Of a stretch of 64,000 nucleotides of DNA, positions 19,626 through 29,387 are shown in pieces. Both the position numbers and the translations under genes were made by a program. Numbering within the stretch: the stretch's first letter is position 1; every line of letters starts with the position of its first letter. The DNA is from Tridacna crocea. Lineage: Eukaryota; Mollusca; Bivalvia; Cardiida; Cardiidae. Location: positions 7,267,501 through 7,331,500 of the forward strand of contig OX031060.1 of NCBI GenBank assembly GCA_943736015.1. Direction: 5' to 3'. The notes below the pieces were generated by a model. That model saw only the letters and a program-made list of their open reading frames with translations. It was not told the DNA's origin and made no database searches.

Positions 19626-19940
19626 ATATATAGGCGTAGGAACAGGGGGACCAGGGAGGGCCAGACCCCCGCAATAATTTGGAATGGGTGGGGGGGACCG
19701 GGGGGCAAAATAATTATCATATGCTCTCCCAACCCACCCCCTATAATATACATCCATATTTTGCTTCATGAAAGGTCTGGGTACAAAAGTATTTACACCC
19801 TGCTAGAACATTTGCCCCGCCCCCAATATTATAAACCTCCTCCTCCTCCTCCTTCCCCCAAATATTATAAACCTTCCTACGCCTATAAACCTTCCTCCTC
19901 CTCTCCCACAATATTAAAAACCTTCCTACGCATATGAGAA
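19626..19940. repeat. Low-complexity tract with CCTTCCTACGCATAT repeats
   Basis: AATATTATAAACCTTCCTAC and close variants occur three or four times in 19825-19935, mixed with TCC runs. A G-rich stretch, GGGTGGGGGGGACCGGGGGG, lies at 19687-19706. Confidence 0.6.
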
Positions 19941-19987
19941 AATGGCTCGATACTAATTTTCAAAAATAGCCATTTGATTCGCCAAAA

Positions 19988-20165
19988 AACTGTTAAGACT
20001 CGCCCAAACTGAAATCAACTGCAGAAGACAACTCAATTATGGCTCACATGAACGGGAGAGGGAAAGGAAAATACTGCGTGCAATGCTGGATACCACCATT
20101 TTCTCCATTTCCCACGATATTTTGAAAGTTCGAGCTCATCAAAAGACAGAATTCTTGGCACGGAC
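19988..20165 (-). repeat. MITE-A, strongly diverged
   Basis: AAGACTCGCCCAAACTGAAA, CAACTGCAGAAGACAACTCA, AATGCTGGATACCACCATTT and TCTCCATTTCCCACGATATT are in family order. The ends are unrecognisable. Confidence 0.6.
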
Positions 20166-20170
20166 TGAAA

Positions 20171-20378
20171 CTGCTTAGTCATATAATCGAAGTATGTGAG
20201 TCAACAATACAAATCCAAATATTACCTTTAAAAAGTTATTTTTGCCTGGAAAAAAACATATATCGGACAGTGTAGATCCAAGATCAGACTGCACGTTCTG
20301 TGCAGTCTGATCTTGGATCTACAATGTCCGCAAATTCGCAAAAGCTCACTGAAGCGCTTAGCAACCGAATGGTTGATA
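20171..20378 (+). repeat. MITE-B, near full length
   Basis: The hairpin at 20272-20322 is perfect over GATCCAAGATCAGACTGCAC / GTGCAGTCTGATCTTGGATC. The right end reads GCTCACTGAAGCGCTTAGCA. An extra CAAATTCG is inserted after GTCCG. Confidence 0.85.
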
Positions 20379-20877
20379 TTATTTCACAATATGATCGATT
20401 GATTGGTCGTTTTGATAACTTTATTTGGATTGCTTTACGGGCTGTTTGACAGATTAATGCAATGTTTTATGGCGCGATTCGACAGCTATGAGTTTTATAC
20501 GATGTTCTTTTTTTCTTCATTTTTCTTTTCCGTCATCCATCATCTATCTTAGCGATCCAGGGGTATGACACTTCAATGCACACTTCTAATCATGGTTGTT
20601 TCTTTCCTAACCTGTTAACAAACAGTCATTTTAGGTACTTATTTATCATCGATTAAGGAACAAGTTCATTCAACTTGTACTTATCGCTCTCGATTCTCCT
20701 TCCCTGAAACTACATCAATACTTGCGTCAAATATGTGGGCCATTGAACGGTCCAAAAGTTGACACCCTCTTCCGACCTGAGTATCGAACTCGATACCTTT
20801 TGGTTAGGAGACCGTTGCTGTACCTCACGACCATGGACAACACCAAAAATTCATCGTAACGACCTTGATGCTTTTTA
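20379..20877. other. Unassigned DNA with a tRNA-like head remnant
   Basis: At 20765-20840 the minus strand reads CATGGTCGTGAGGTACAGCA and GGTATCGAGTTCGATACTCA. It has box A- and box B-like spacing and may be a decayed SINE head. The rest of the stretch holds nothing I recognise. Confidence 0.35.
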
Positions 20878-21052
20878 ATAAAAAATTAGGAAAGAAGAAA
20901 ATGCTGGTAACTATATTAGTATTTTCACCTCCTCCAACAATGTTTTTTTTTTTTCATTTAAAGACAAGTTTTCTTCTGTGAAACTTTATTAATTTGTCAG
21001 TCGTCACTGACAATTTGGACAAATCTACAGTGTTGTGCTACGGTAAAAACTT
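20878..21052 (+). repeat. MITE-A, strongly diverged
   Basis: GGAAAGAAGAAAATGCTGGT, CCTCCAACAATGTTTTTTTT, TTAATTTGTCAGTCGTCACT and TTGGACAAATCTACAGTGTT follow the family order. Confidence 0.55.
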
Positions 21053-21266
21053 AGACTTTTGCAACACGCGAAATTGTCCTTATCGAGCACACTCTCAGCT
21101 ATGAGGATGCATCACTAATTGAGCCGTCCGCTACGATGTTCTATATAGAGTGACGTCATTGTGATTAAGTAAGTAGGTTATTCATCGAAATATAATCTTT
21201 ATCCGCGTTTTCACTTTAGGCACGAACTTGCTTTCCTTTGGTTAAGAGTAGTTTATGTTAGAATCG

Positions 21267-21422
21267 AAATAATCTTCTTTCTATAGTGGTTTGGTTGTTC
21301 AATAAACCACGTTGTGAGTTATGAGACGCAATGAATAAACCACTCGGGATATCGCCCTTGTGGATTTATACCTCACAACTATGGTTTATTAAACGATACA
21401 CCACTATAAAAGAAGATTATTT
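21267..21422. repeat. Palindromic element P3
   Basis: Arms of about 60 bp fold back: AAATAATCTTCTTTCTATAG, TGGTTTGGTTGTTCAATAAA and CCACGTTGTGAGTTATGAG on the left match the complement of the right arm ending CACTATAAAAGAAGATTATTT. The loop is about 30 bp. No other copy is seen in this window. Confidence 0.8.
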
Positions 21423-21627
21423 CTTAATTATACGATATGATCATGTTTTTATCACAATCATGTCCAAATGTAAATACTTGTCCATTTTTCATACCATATC
21501 ATGGCCATAATCCTTTTCGTTTTATAAATGGGCGAGGACACTGCGTTGTTGAAAAATGTTCAAAAATAAATCGTAAATGTCAATTCCCCGTCACATTCTC
21601 CCTCACAAAGAACCTCCTTCTATGGGT

Positions 21628-21852
21628 TGATTGAATGATTGCATGGTGTTTTTTATCGACTTTAACAATATTTCAGTCATACTACGGCAACACATGTGGA
21701 CCTGACATATTCCAAGAGTAATGTTACTATGATAGGGCTCTAAGGCGTATTTCTGACAATTCCACAAAAGACACAGTGCTTCTAGTGGGGTGCGAACCCG
21801 CCGCCTCCAGGTTATTACAAGTCCCACTTTACCACTGAGCCACGCAGAGTAT
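21628..21852 (-). repeat. tRNA-derived SINE, second head type
   Basis: The tail side reads TTGATTGAATGATTGCATGG, followed by TCGACTTTAACAATATTTCA. The minus-strand head at the right reads GCGTGGCTCAGTGGTAAAGT (box A) and GGCGGGTTCGCACCCCACTA (box B), typical of a tRNA-like pol III promoter. Confidence 0.82.
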
Positions 21853-21896
21853 CCTCCATCCCCCTCTTTTGAATTTTGGAGATTGCAACCCATCGA

Positions 21897-22090
21897 GTAA
21901 ACCCATTACCACACAATCCCTACTTTTGACGACCCTGGGAAAGAAGCCTTTAAAAAACATTGTGAGACAAGGAGAAAATGCTGGTTACCAGTACAAAACA
22001 AATTGCAAATTTGCAGTCACTTTTATTTTGTCGCAAATTCTTTCAATTGGGACCAGTCTAAATTATTTTTCGTTTAGTAACGAGTTTAAA
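21897..22090 (+). repeat. MITE-A with internal deletions
   Basis: The left end is TAAACCCATTACCACACAAT. The centre reads GAAAATGCTGGTTACCAGTA and jumps straight to CAAAACAAATTGCAAATTTG, so the right hairpin arm and the CCCACAATGTTTTC block are deleted. Right end AGTAACGAGTTTAA. Confidence 0.85.
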
Positions 22091-22391
22091 GAGAGAGAAA
22101 TGACATGATAAATGATAACTCTGCAGTGCAGACCTCTATAGATCTATACGGTCTTTCAATATCTTACCAAATGAATGAATTTTACATATTTTTATTATTT
22201 GGAAGCATTTTACAGACAGAAATTATGAATATCTTCCAAATATGTGATGCAATATGTCTTTTTAAGGGCTGGCACAAACGTGGGAAACAGAGACTGATTC
22301 ATAGGAGCATATTTTGCCTTCATATTGAATTGTACATGCATTGTATATATTACCACTTCTTAAGGTCAAGAGCCTTTTTTAAAATGAAAAT

Positions 22392-22466
22392 TGATTGATT
22401 GGTTGATTGATTGATTGATTGATCGATTGATTGACTGATTGACTGATCGACTGATTGATTGATCAC
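22392..22466. repeat. (TTGA/CTGA)n microsatellite
   Basis: About 18 four-base units of TTGA, TGAT and CTGA. The sequence resembles an expanded SINE tail, but no SINE body is attached. Confidence 0.8.
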
Positions 22467-22726
22467 ATTTACAGGTAAGCAAAAACAGTTTATCAAGCAA
22501 ACGTTTTTCACTTCTTCCCATTTTAAGACGCGGCGGCCATCGGGCGCGAAGGGGAAAACTACCCTATTAAAGTGAAAATAATTTGTTCGTTATCGAAGGC
22601 GATCAGTATTAAAATGGTTTGAATTACGATGGTTTTGATTTTCAAATAAACAATGGCGCTACTTGAGACTTGTTGTGGGAACTGAAACTGCCATTGTTTC
22701 ACATCACAACGGAAAATGAATGGTAA
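22467..22726. other. No gene or clear repeat seen
   Basis: A GC-richer patch (GACGCGGCGGCCATCGGGCG) lies at 22526-22550. I see no coding support. Confidence 0.4.
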
Positions 22727-22938
22727 TTAACTCTTATCCTGCTGTAGAACTAAAATGAAATTTTTAATTCGATGGTGAAAACCTAAATATTTTTTTTTCG
22801 AGATTATGTTTTAAGGAATGATATCTCCTTACCGGACAGTGTAGATCTAAGATCAGACTGCACGTTCTGTGCAGTCTGATCTTGATCTACACTGTCCGCA
22901 AAAGGTCAGCGAGACGCGATAAGCAGCCAAAGGGTTAA
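22727..22938 (+). repeat. MITE-B, full length
   Basis: TTAACTCTTATCCTGCTGTA at the left and AGCAGCCAAAGGGTTAA at the right, with a perfect hairpin at 22840-22897. The right TTAA is shared with the next MITE-B. Confidence 0.92.
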
Positions 22939-23195
22939 CCATTGCGTCCCTAATCCTGCTAAAGTAGTTAATGAAACTCACGCTGACAGTAAAAATCCAT
23001 ATTTTGCTATTTCTAAGGTAATTTAGGGAGAAAGATTTGTCTGTTAGAGGGAAAAAAAATGTTATTTTCAAAGTTTTTTTTGCTGGTGGGGGGGGGGATT
23101 TCTCACTACCGGACATCATAGATCCAAGATCACGTTTTGTTCAGTCTGATCTGATCAACACTGTTCGCAAAAGTCTTTGAGTACGGTTCAACGAC
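22935..23195 (+). repeat. MITE-B with insertion and damaged hairpin
   Basis: It starts at the shared TTAACC, then has CCTAATCCTGCTAAAGTAGT and TTTTGCTATTTCTAAGGTAA. About 50 extra bases include a run of ten or more G at 23086-23097. The hairpin has lost AGACTGC from one arm. Confidence 0.75.
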
Positions 23196-23199
23196 CTCT

Positions 23200-23296
23200 T
23201 GTAGACAGCGTAGATCTAAGATTAGACTGCACGTTCTGTGCTGTCTGATCTTGATCTACACTGTCCGCAAGAGATTCTTGAGTCAGCCTTAAACAG
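23200..23296 (+). repeat. MITE-B right half
   Basis: TAGACAGCGTAGATCTAAGA, TTAGACTGCACGTTCTGTGC and GTCCGCAAGAGATTCTTGAG retain the hairpin and right flank only. Confidence 0.78.
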
Positions 23297-23313
23297 TAAG
23301 TAGACTAATGTTT

Positions 23314-23655
23314 ATTTTTTACCGGCCGACAAAAATGTAGACCTGTCCGAAATGAAAGCATTATTTTTCAGACAACAAAAAATGTCCGAAATGAAAGCAG
23401 ACGACAAAAAATGTCCGAAGTGAAAGCATCATTTTGCAGACGACAAAAATATCCGAAAGGAAAGCATTATTTTGCAGACGACAATTCAAATGTGACTCAA
23501 ATAATAAAACTTGTCTTTAATATGGTATAAAACATTGTGAGAACAAGAGAAAATGTTTGTTAGCAGCGTTTCTTTGCTTTCCACTAGATGCTTTTTAAAA
23601 ACCTTTGCTCATCAGGAACGATAAAACTTGAGATAGTGTGGTACAGGGTTAACCC
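23314..23655 (-). repeat. MITE-A with internal tandem amplification
   Basis: The block TGTCCGAAATGAAAGCA...CAGACGACAAAAA, present once in other copies, occurs four times at 23345-23483 in variant 37-46-bp units. The remainder is the family order ending GTGTGGTACAGGGTTAA. Confidence 0.85.
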
Positions 23656-23877
23656 TTTACCAAACGACAAAATTTTAGACTGATCCAAATTGAAAGCACT
23701 TGCATACGACAAAATAAACGTAACTCAAAAATTGAAATTTGTTTCCAGCATGGTAGAAAAAATTGGGGGAAAAGGAGAAAATGCTGGTTACCAGCATTTT
23801 CTCCTTTTCCCACAATGTTTTCCAAAGGCTTCTATCCCTGGGTCGTAAAAACCAAGGATTGTTTGGTAAAGGGTTAA
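23650..23877 (-). repeat. MITE-A, full length
   Basis: TTAACCCTTTACCAAACGAC to TTTGGTAAAGGGTTAA with a perfect hairpin at 23771-23810. Each terminal TTAA is shared with a neighbouring A-type element. Confidence 0.92.
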
Positions 23878-24035
23878 TTCTTTTCCAGGCCACAAAATTT
23901 CAGTTGTTTTCATATTTAAAACCTTTGCAGCGGAAAAAAGTCAATGTGATGCAAAAGATTTTTTTCTGCTTGGAAAGAGTAGAAAATATTGTTTGAAGAG
24001 AAACCAGCATTGTGATCTTTTCTAATATATCTTTT
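23874..24035 (-). repeat. MITE-A, diverged
   Basis: TTAATTCTTTTCCAGGCCAC, AACCTTTGCAGCGGAAAAAA, AGAGTAGAAAATATTGTTTG and ACCAGCATTGTGATCTTTTC. The left hairpin arm is lost, and so is the right end. Confidence 0.65.
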
Positions 24036-24114
24036 TCAGTTACTTCTTTCTTAAGTTATTGTCTTTAGTAAAGATTTTACTGGTTAGAAAATACATATTT
24101 ACGAGAAAGAAATA

Positions 24115-24340
24115 CAGAAAGAAGCGGAGAGAGAGAGAGAGACAGAGAGGGGAAGAGGAAAACGTGAAAGAGACTGAGACAGACAGAGAAAGAGACACAC
24201 AGATAGACTCAGAGAGAGACACAGGGAGAGACAGGGAGAGAGACGGACGGACGGACGGACGAACGGGCGGACGGACGGACAGACGGACGGGCAGATAGGG
24301 GAAGAGGAAAAACGTCGGAGAAACAGACTGACAGAGGGAG
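24115..24340. repeat. Purine-rich (GA)n and (GGAC)n microsatellite
   Basis: AGAGAGAGAGACAGAGAGG, AGAGACAC and GGGAGAGA runs are followed at 24242-24296 by 13 or so GGAC/GGGC units. One strand is almost free of T. Two overlapping Arg/Glu-rich frames run through it and are compositional. Confidence 0.85.
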
Positions 24341-24876
24341 AGAGAGTTCAGCGCAAATTAATATCTTTTCAAAACGCATCTATTAGCACAATAATGTGAG
24401 GGGGCCTAACGTGGCGTTGAATATTTAAGCCGTTAAACTGTTATTCGTCGACCCATCTCTCCAGGCGCATTCCTTGGGATAAAACAGACAAAAAAACTTT
24501 TTGGCTATTGATACAAGATTATCCGGCAGACAATTAATTATACCATCACACACGAAAGAAAAATCGTGTCTAGAAAATAGATATTGCCAGAAACGAATCA
24601 TTAAATCCATTTACCTATATGTTTTCAGAAGCTCAAATCGATAGTACATAATTATGTCAAAGTATGTCAGTATGAGGGAAAGGCGTTTAAGAAGCTAAGT
24701 GCGGTCAAATTTTTGCGACATGCGGTCATTAAACTGACCATAATGTATTTTTCTCACAGACAGTCCACTATCAAAATTGCCACTTAATGAATTTTTAAAA
24801 CACTTTCCGTGCTCGCTAATATGATAATGTGTTCCTTTTCTGTGTGTGTCTACCGCAATCCTTTTTTGGCCTTTAA
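24341..24876. other. No gene or clear repeat seen
   Basis: AT-rich sequence with one 61-codon minus frame and no recognisable feature. Confidence 0.4.
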
Positions 24877-25100
24877 CTCTATTTTAAACTACAAACTTTA
24901 ATCTTGTCCAAATTCAAAGCATTAGTAGATGACAAATCAAATATGCTCTTTTGATGATGATTGTCACCAAAGGATAGAAAACGTTGTGAGAAAAGGAGAA
25001 AATGCTGCTAAGCAGCATTTTCTCCTTTTCCCACAACGTTTTCTAAAAGTTTCCTTTTCAAAATCGTGAAACATCGGAATTTTGTGGTTAAAAAAGTTAA
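24877..25100 (-). repeat. MITE-A, near full length
   Basis: The hairpin at 24991-25033 is a perfect inverted repeat with a different loop, GCTGCTAAGCAGC instead of GCTGGTTACCAGC. The flanking arms AACGTTGTGAGAAAAG / CTTTTCCCACAACGTT also pair, giving a stem of about 30 bp per side. Compensated changes in both arms suggest arm-to-arm conversion. Confidence 0.85.
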
Positions 25101-25253
25101 TCCTTTTATACTCTTGACACTTGTATAACAGCCTCCGCCCATGACTTCTGTATTTGCATAGCTTTGTAATATGCAAATGCGATTAACTGCTTTAAAGTGC
25201 TGTACCATTTGAATGTAGATGTATATAGAATGCGTAATCAATGTTTCGACGAT

Positions 25254-25430
25254 TGACTAGCTCGCATAGCTCAGTTTGTAGAACATACTTGTGATCATGA
25301 GGGTGTAGATTCGATTCCCGCGGCTGGTCAACCAAAACTACTGACGTTGCTTCGCATGAGACGATGAATCGTAAGTTCGTGTGCCATGTTATAAGCCGAC
25401 CACAACAAACAACCAGGCGAAGATTCGATA
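25254..25430 (+). repeat. tRNA-like SINE head and short body
   Basis: CGCATAGCTCAGTTTGTAGA (box A) and GGGTGTAGATTCGATTCCCG (box B) are about 35 bp apart. The body continues AACTACTGACGTTGCTTCGC and TGTGCCATGTTATAAGCCGA. Folding as a true tRNA fails in the T and D arms, so I do not call a tRNA gene. Confidence 0.6.
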
Positions 25431-25479
25431 TCACACTGTACATTCCGTGCAGTCTATAAATGACTGGTGTGAGACTTTG

Positions 25480-25700
25480 TTTTCATGCATCCGTAAAATA
25501 ATATCGAACAAAGCTCATATGAATCGAAAGTTTTTGCAAATGCATGTCAAATATCACTCTGACGCAAAAAGGGACCTTCTGAAAACTGCGAAAAGTGTCA
25601 ACCCTGGTCAGACTCCTGTCTGCGATTTGTGCAGTCTGGCCAGGGTTGACATTTTTCGCTTTAATGGCATTTTCTGTATGAAAATTGGTCATTGTACCTT
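25480..25700 (+). repeat. Foldback-C relative with AACCCTGGTCAGAC arms
   Basis: The arms GCGAAAAGTGTCAACCCTGG / CCAGGGTTGACATTTTTCGC at 25587-25660 form a long hairpin with a CTCCTGTCTGCGATTTG-type loop. Upstream GAAAGTTTTTGCAAATGCAT and downstream GGCATTTTCTGTATGAAAAT resemble family C flanks. Confidence 0.65.
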
Positions 25701-26229
25701 GTTATACAATTATTTTTGAATTATCAACTCAAACTGACCTGCGCTATCGTTGATTTGTTTTCATCTAATTGAAGTACAGATTTTCTAGATGGTCCCTTTT
25801 TGCGTGATGGGTCACATTTATTTCTTGGGCTATAAACAAATCGATATAAAACTGGCAATAAGTAGGCAATTTTCAAATGATAATTTTCACATGCTATATT
25901 CCGAATGTTCCCCAGCTGGGGACATCAAGAATCAAAGTACGTTAAGGGTAAAGGTTTAATCGCAATGTTTCGGCAAGGTGACAACATTTTTCTCCCATTT
26001 TCCCACCATTTTGGCCGAACATTACTGAAATTACACACTCTGGTCACTTTATGCACGCCTGTCTGGTTTTTCCGTCGCCCAGTGACCCTTTCATCCCCTT
26101 TTCTCAAATCCATACTGATACAGAAATAGTTTCCCCAACATACAAATGTGTCAAGCTCTGGCAAAAAGTGGCTTGCTTCATTTCAATGATGCATTCTACT
26201 GAGCAAGTCATCACATAAAATGATAGAAT
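25701..26229. other. No gene or clear repeat seen
   Basis: Two opposite short frames (74 and 79 codons at 25905-26164) overlap fully. Neither shows protein features. Confidence 0.4.
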
Positions 26230-26910
26230 CCATAAAATTCATTTATTGACTGAAGCTGAAGGAAGAGTGAACGTTGAACACGCAGAAAATTGATCAGTGG
26301 CAAAAAGTTTCGGGCTCATGTAAGCCATAAATCCAGTTAGTCTAACGATTGACTGAAGCTGGAGGAAGCCTGATCCTAAAAAAAGCAGAAAATATTGACC
26401 AATAGCAAAAAGTTTCGGCCCATATCAGACTCATCCTGGGCGGACTGCGCAGGCTGACATAGGTCAATACTTTTTGCAGATGGATTAAGCCCCCCCTTCA
26501 CAGAAAAAGTTTTAGCCCATGTTAGCATTAAAAATTCAGTCTAACGATTGACTGAAGCTGGAGGAAGCCTGATCCTAAAACAAGCAGAAAATTAAATTGA
26601 CCAATAGCAAAAAGTTTCGGCCCATGTCAGACTCATCCTGGGCGGACTGCGCAGGCTGATATGAGTCGATACTTTTTGCAGGTGGATTAAGCCCCCCTTT
26701 CACAGAAAAAGTTTTAGCCCATGTTAGTCTTAAAAAATTCATACAGTCTAACGATTGATTGAAGCTCGAGGAAGCGTTATCCTAAAACAAGCAGAAAATT
26801 AAATTGACCAATAGCAAAAAGTTTCGGCCCATGTCATCCTGCGCGGACTGCGCAGGCTGACATGAGTCGATACTTTTGCAGATGGATTAAGCCGTCATTA
26901 ACAGAGCATT
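26230..26910 (+). repeat. Tandem array of foldback-C, about 200-bp units
   Basis: TCTAACGATTGACTGAAGCT begins units at 26341, 26540 and 26747, preceded by a truncated unit from about 26236. Each unit has GCAGAAAAT, AGCAAAAAGTTTCGGCCCAT, a hairpin ending GGACTGCGCAGGCTGA, ATACTTTTTGCAG and ATTAAGCC. Units 2 and 3 share a CTCATCCTGGGC arm that no longer pairs well, while unit 4 keeps GTCATCCTGCGC. Confidence 0.88.
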
Positions 26911-26912
26911 GC

Positions 26913-27126
26913 TTAACCCTTGTCCTGCTAAATAACTATCATGATACCTTCAAATCGATAGTAAAATCCGAAAAGTTTCTATTTCTAGGTAATTTTTAAA
27001 ACGATAAATATCCCCTTTATCGGACAGTGTAGATCTAAGATCAGACTACAGATTTTGTGCAGTCTGATCTTGATCTACACTGTCCGCAAAAGGTCAGTGA
27101 ATCACGCCTAGCATCCTAAGGGTTAA
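26913..27126 (+). repeat. MITE-B, full length
   Basis: TTAACCCTTGTCCTGCTAAA to AGCATCCTAAGGGTTAA. The hairpin at 27024-27085 has one mutated loop (ACTACAGATTTTGTGCAGT). It is close to the family consensus and inserted at the end of the foldback-C array. Confidence 0.92.
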
Positions 27127-27207
27127 GAGTACAACCAACCCTGTAAATCATTTGCAACTACAAGAATTTGAGGTAGAATCGAACAGTTTTTGCTTTCTTC
27201 CAGTGAG

Positions 27208-27517
27208 TTTGATTGATTGATTGTATGGTGCTTAATGCCGTTTGCATAATTATTTCAGTTATATCGCAGCGGCCAGTGCATATATTCACGCTTTCCTGGA
27301 GTTTCTGTTACTAGTACTCCGCACAATATTCTTTCCCAGCTACTGGCTGCTTTCTCACATAACCACCGTCGAAAGAACGATCAGCGGTGAGAGAGGAATG
27401 AATCCTGTCGCATTGGCTATCATCAATTCTAGGAAAGAAATTAGCCAAACCAGGGATCGCACTCACGACCCCCTGACTCAGTTCATGTATATTACCGACT
27501 GAGCTACCGTGGCTCGG
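27208..27517 (-). repeat. tRNA-derived SINE, full length
   Basis: The minus-strand head has GCCACGGTAGCTCAGTCGGT (box A) and GTGAGTGCGATCCCTGGTTT (box B). The body spans TTCTTTCCTAGAATTGATGA, CGACAGGATTCATTCCTCTC, CCGCTGATCGTTCTTTCGAC and CACTGGCCGCTGCGATATAA, and ends in a TCAATCAATCAA tail at 27208-27222. Flanks TTCCAGTGAG (27198-27207) and CTCCAGCGAG (27518-27527) may be a target duplication with two changes. This is the reference copy for the window. Confidence 0.88.
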
Positions 27518-27710
27518 CTCCAGCGAGGTAAAGTAGCAAATAATTAGACTATTTTGAACAAAGCACCATGTACTTGACTACGCCGAAATAAATGCTCCTA
27601 TGCCTTATCCTGGCATACAAAATTTTTTGACAAACACACCAAAACATATTTTGCAAAATTGACCGGAACTGGGCCAGACAAATAACGTTATGGCCCCAAC
27701 TACCGATAAA

Positions 27711-27797
27711 GCAGCGGAGGATGTAGAGAAAGATCACACTACACTTATGTGCATGCTGATCTTGCTGTACACTCTCCGCAAAAGTTATCCAAGGTCG
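27711..27797 (+). repeat. MITE-B hairpin, diverged
   Basis: GAGGATGTAGAGAAAGATCA, CACTACACTTATGTGCATGC and TGATCTTGCTGTACACTCTC with CGCAAAAGTTATCCAAGG. Confidence 0.65.
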
Positions 27798-27799
27798 AA

Positions 27800-28282
27800 A
27801 AAGGAAGGATGATTGATGAATGAGCGTCTGAGTGACCGAAGCTGATTCATACATGTAGCACAACGATTTAAACCTGCCAATTACGGACGTCAAATTATTG
27901 AAGCAAAGAAATGGGGTGTTGAGTGGTTGCGATGAAAACAACTCTATTGAAAATTTGGCCTTTATTTATTTATTTATTTATTTATTTACTTGTAGTTCAA
28001 CGTCTGAAAACCTTTTTCGGATATAACGGGATTGTTCTTCCTACCTTACTTTCCAACGAAACCTTTTATATACAGATATCATAAGCATTTTTCTCAAACG
28101 ATTGCAAGACAAGCCTTGCACATCTTGGGTTTGGGCGTGAGTGGGGTTATCTTTTTTACGGGAAAAAATGAACCAAAATAACATTAATATGAGCTTAAAA
28201 TTTATAATAATTCAATGAATAATTCAATTTTTCAACTCGGCATTAACTTCACAATTCTTGATTGTACTTCAGCTCTTCAACA
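27800..28282. other. Unassigned DNA with (TTTA)n
   Basis: A (TTTA)7 microsatellite lies at 27961-27988. A 130-codon minus frame ends just upstream (27549-27941) but crosses the MITE-B hairpin and has no recognisable domain. Confidence 0.5.
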
Positions 28283-28500
28283 GACGATTACATTTACACT
28301 TGTCCAAATTCAAAGCACTTGCAGACGACACATTAAATGCGGTTCAAATCATGAGATTTGTTTCCGAAGGAGTGGAACACATGGTGGAAAAGGGAGAAAA
28401 TGCTGGTAACCAGCATTTTCTCCTCTTTCCACCGTGTTTTCCATAGTATTTTTTTTGTACAGGGTCGTTACGGTACAGGATTATTTTGCTGAAAAGGTTA
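28283..28500 (-). repeat. MITE-A, near full length
   Basis: ACACTTGTCCAAATTCAAAG, TGCAGACGACACATTAAATG, a hairpin at 28390-28428, and flanking GGTGGAAAAGGG / CTCTTTCCACCG arms that also pair. The ends are worn (ACGATTACATTTAC and GCTGAAAAGGTTA). Confidence 0.82.
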
Positions 28501-28649
28501 TCAACAAGTCTTCGCACATATATTACACAGTACATAACCTTTGAAAAGATGACTGGTCAAGGGTGAAATTGCTCACTGGTTGAAATTTTCTCGTCAATTT
28601 AGAATTAATAACCCTTTTGTTGATAAATAACTTCCTTGGCGAGCATTTG

Positions 28650-28716
28650 CCCACAGCAAAGATTAAGATCAGAATGCACAAAACGTGCATTCTGATCTTG
28701 GATCTTCCATGACCGA
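28650..28716 (-). repeat. MITE-B hairpin only
   Basis: AAGATTAAGATCAGAATGCA and CAAAACGTGCATTCTGATCT with TGGATCTTCCATGACC. The AATGCA/TGCATT pair changed together in both arms compared with the usual ACTGCA/TGCAGT. Confidence 0.75.
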
Positions 28717-28852
28717 AATGATACGATTTTATTCCCGGTAAAAAGAGATTCTTAAATTCTGAATATTTCAGTTTATACGATTTGTTCGACTTTTTATCTT
28801 CAATTTTTTTTTTAACCGTTTAACTATTTTTTATTGACAATCGCGTATTTAA

Positions 28853-29083
28853 TTAACCCTTTACCATACAATTCCGACCTTTAACTCCCCTGTGAAAGAA
28901 GCCTTTTGAAAACACTGTGGGAAAAGGAGAAAATGCTGGTAACCAACATTTTCTCCTTTTCCCACAAAGTTTTCTACCCTTCCCAAATCGAATTTCCATG
29001 TTTGATTCACATTCATTTTGTCGTCTGCAAATTCTTTCAACTGGGATTAGTCCAAAATTTTGTCGTTTGGTAAAGAGTTCAAC
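28853..29083 (+). repeat. MITE-A, full length
   Basis: TTAACCCTTTACCATACAAT to GTTTGGTAAAGAGTTCAA, with a hairpin at 28925-28960 that carries one mismatch (AACCAACATT). Confidence 0.9.
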
Positions 29084-29280
29084 CACCACGATGAAGGAAA
29101 TACTTGAAAACATTGAGGGAAAAGGAAAAATGCTGGGAGACAGTACATTCTCCTTTTTCCCACAATAATTTTTACCGGTTCATAAACAAAATATCATCAT
29201 TGGAGCCACATTTTTATTATCGTCAGCAAATGTATTCAAATTTCAATCTAAATTTTTCTATCTTCTGGTAGAGAGGTACA
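29078..29280 (+). repeat. MITE-A, diverged, abutting the previous copy
   Basis: TTCAACCACCACGATGAAGG, CTTGAAAACATTGAGGGAAA, ACTTTCTCC-like hairpin remnant, then ATTATCGTCAGCAAATGTAT. It ends at CTGGTAGAGAGG. Confidence 0.7.
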
Positions 29281-29387
29281 TTGTAACAATTTACATATTC
29301 GTTACCAAATTTCTGGGTGGTGAATGATTTACAATTTATTCACCTACATAATAATTTCATCGGCTGCTTGTTATCCAAATATGAAGT

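Noticed and set aside
25254..25335. Possible tRNA gene on the plus strand
   Set aside because: Box A and box B are present, and one register gives a paired acceptor, but the D and T arms do not pair in that register. A SINE-like body follows.
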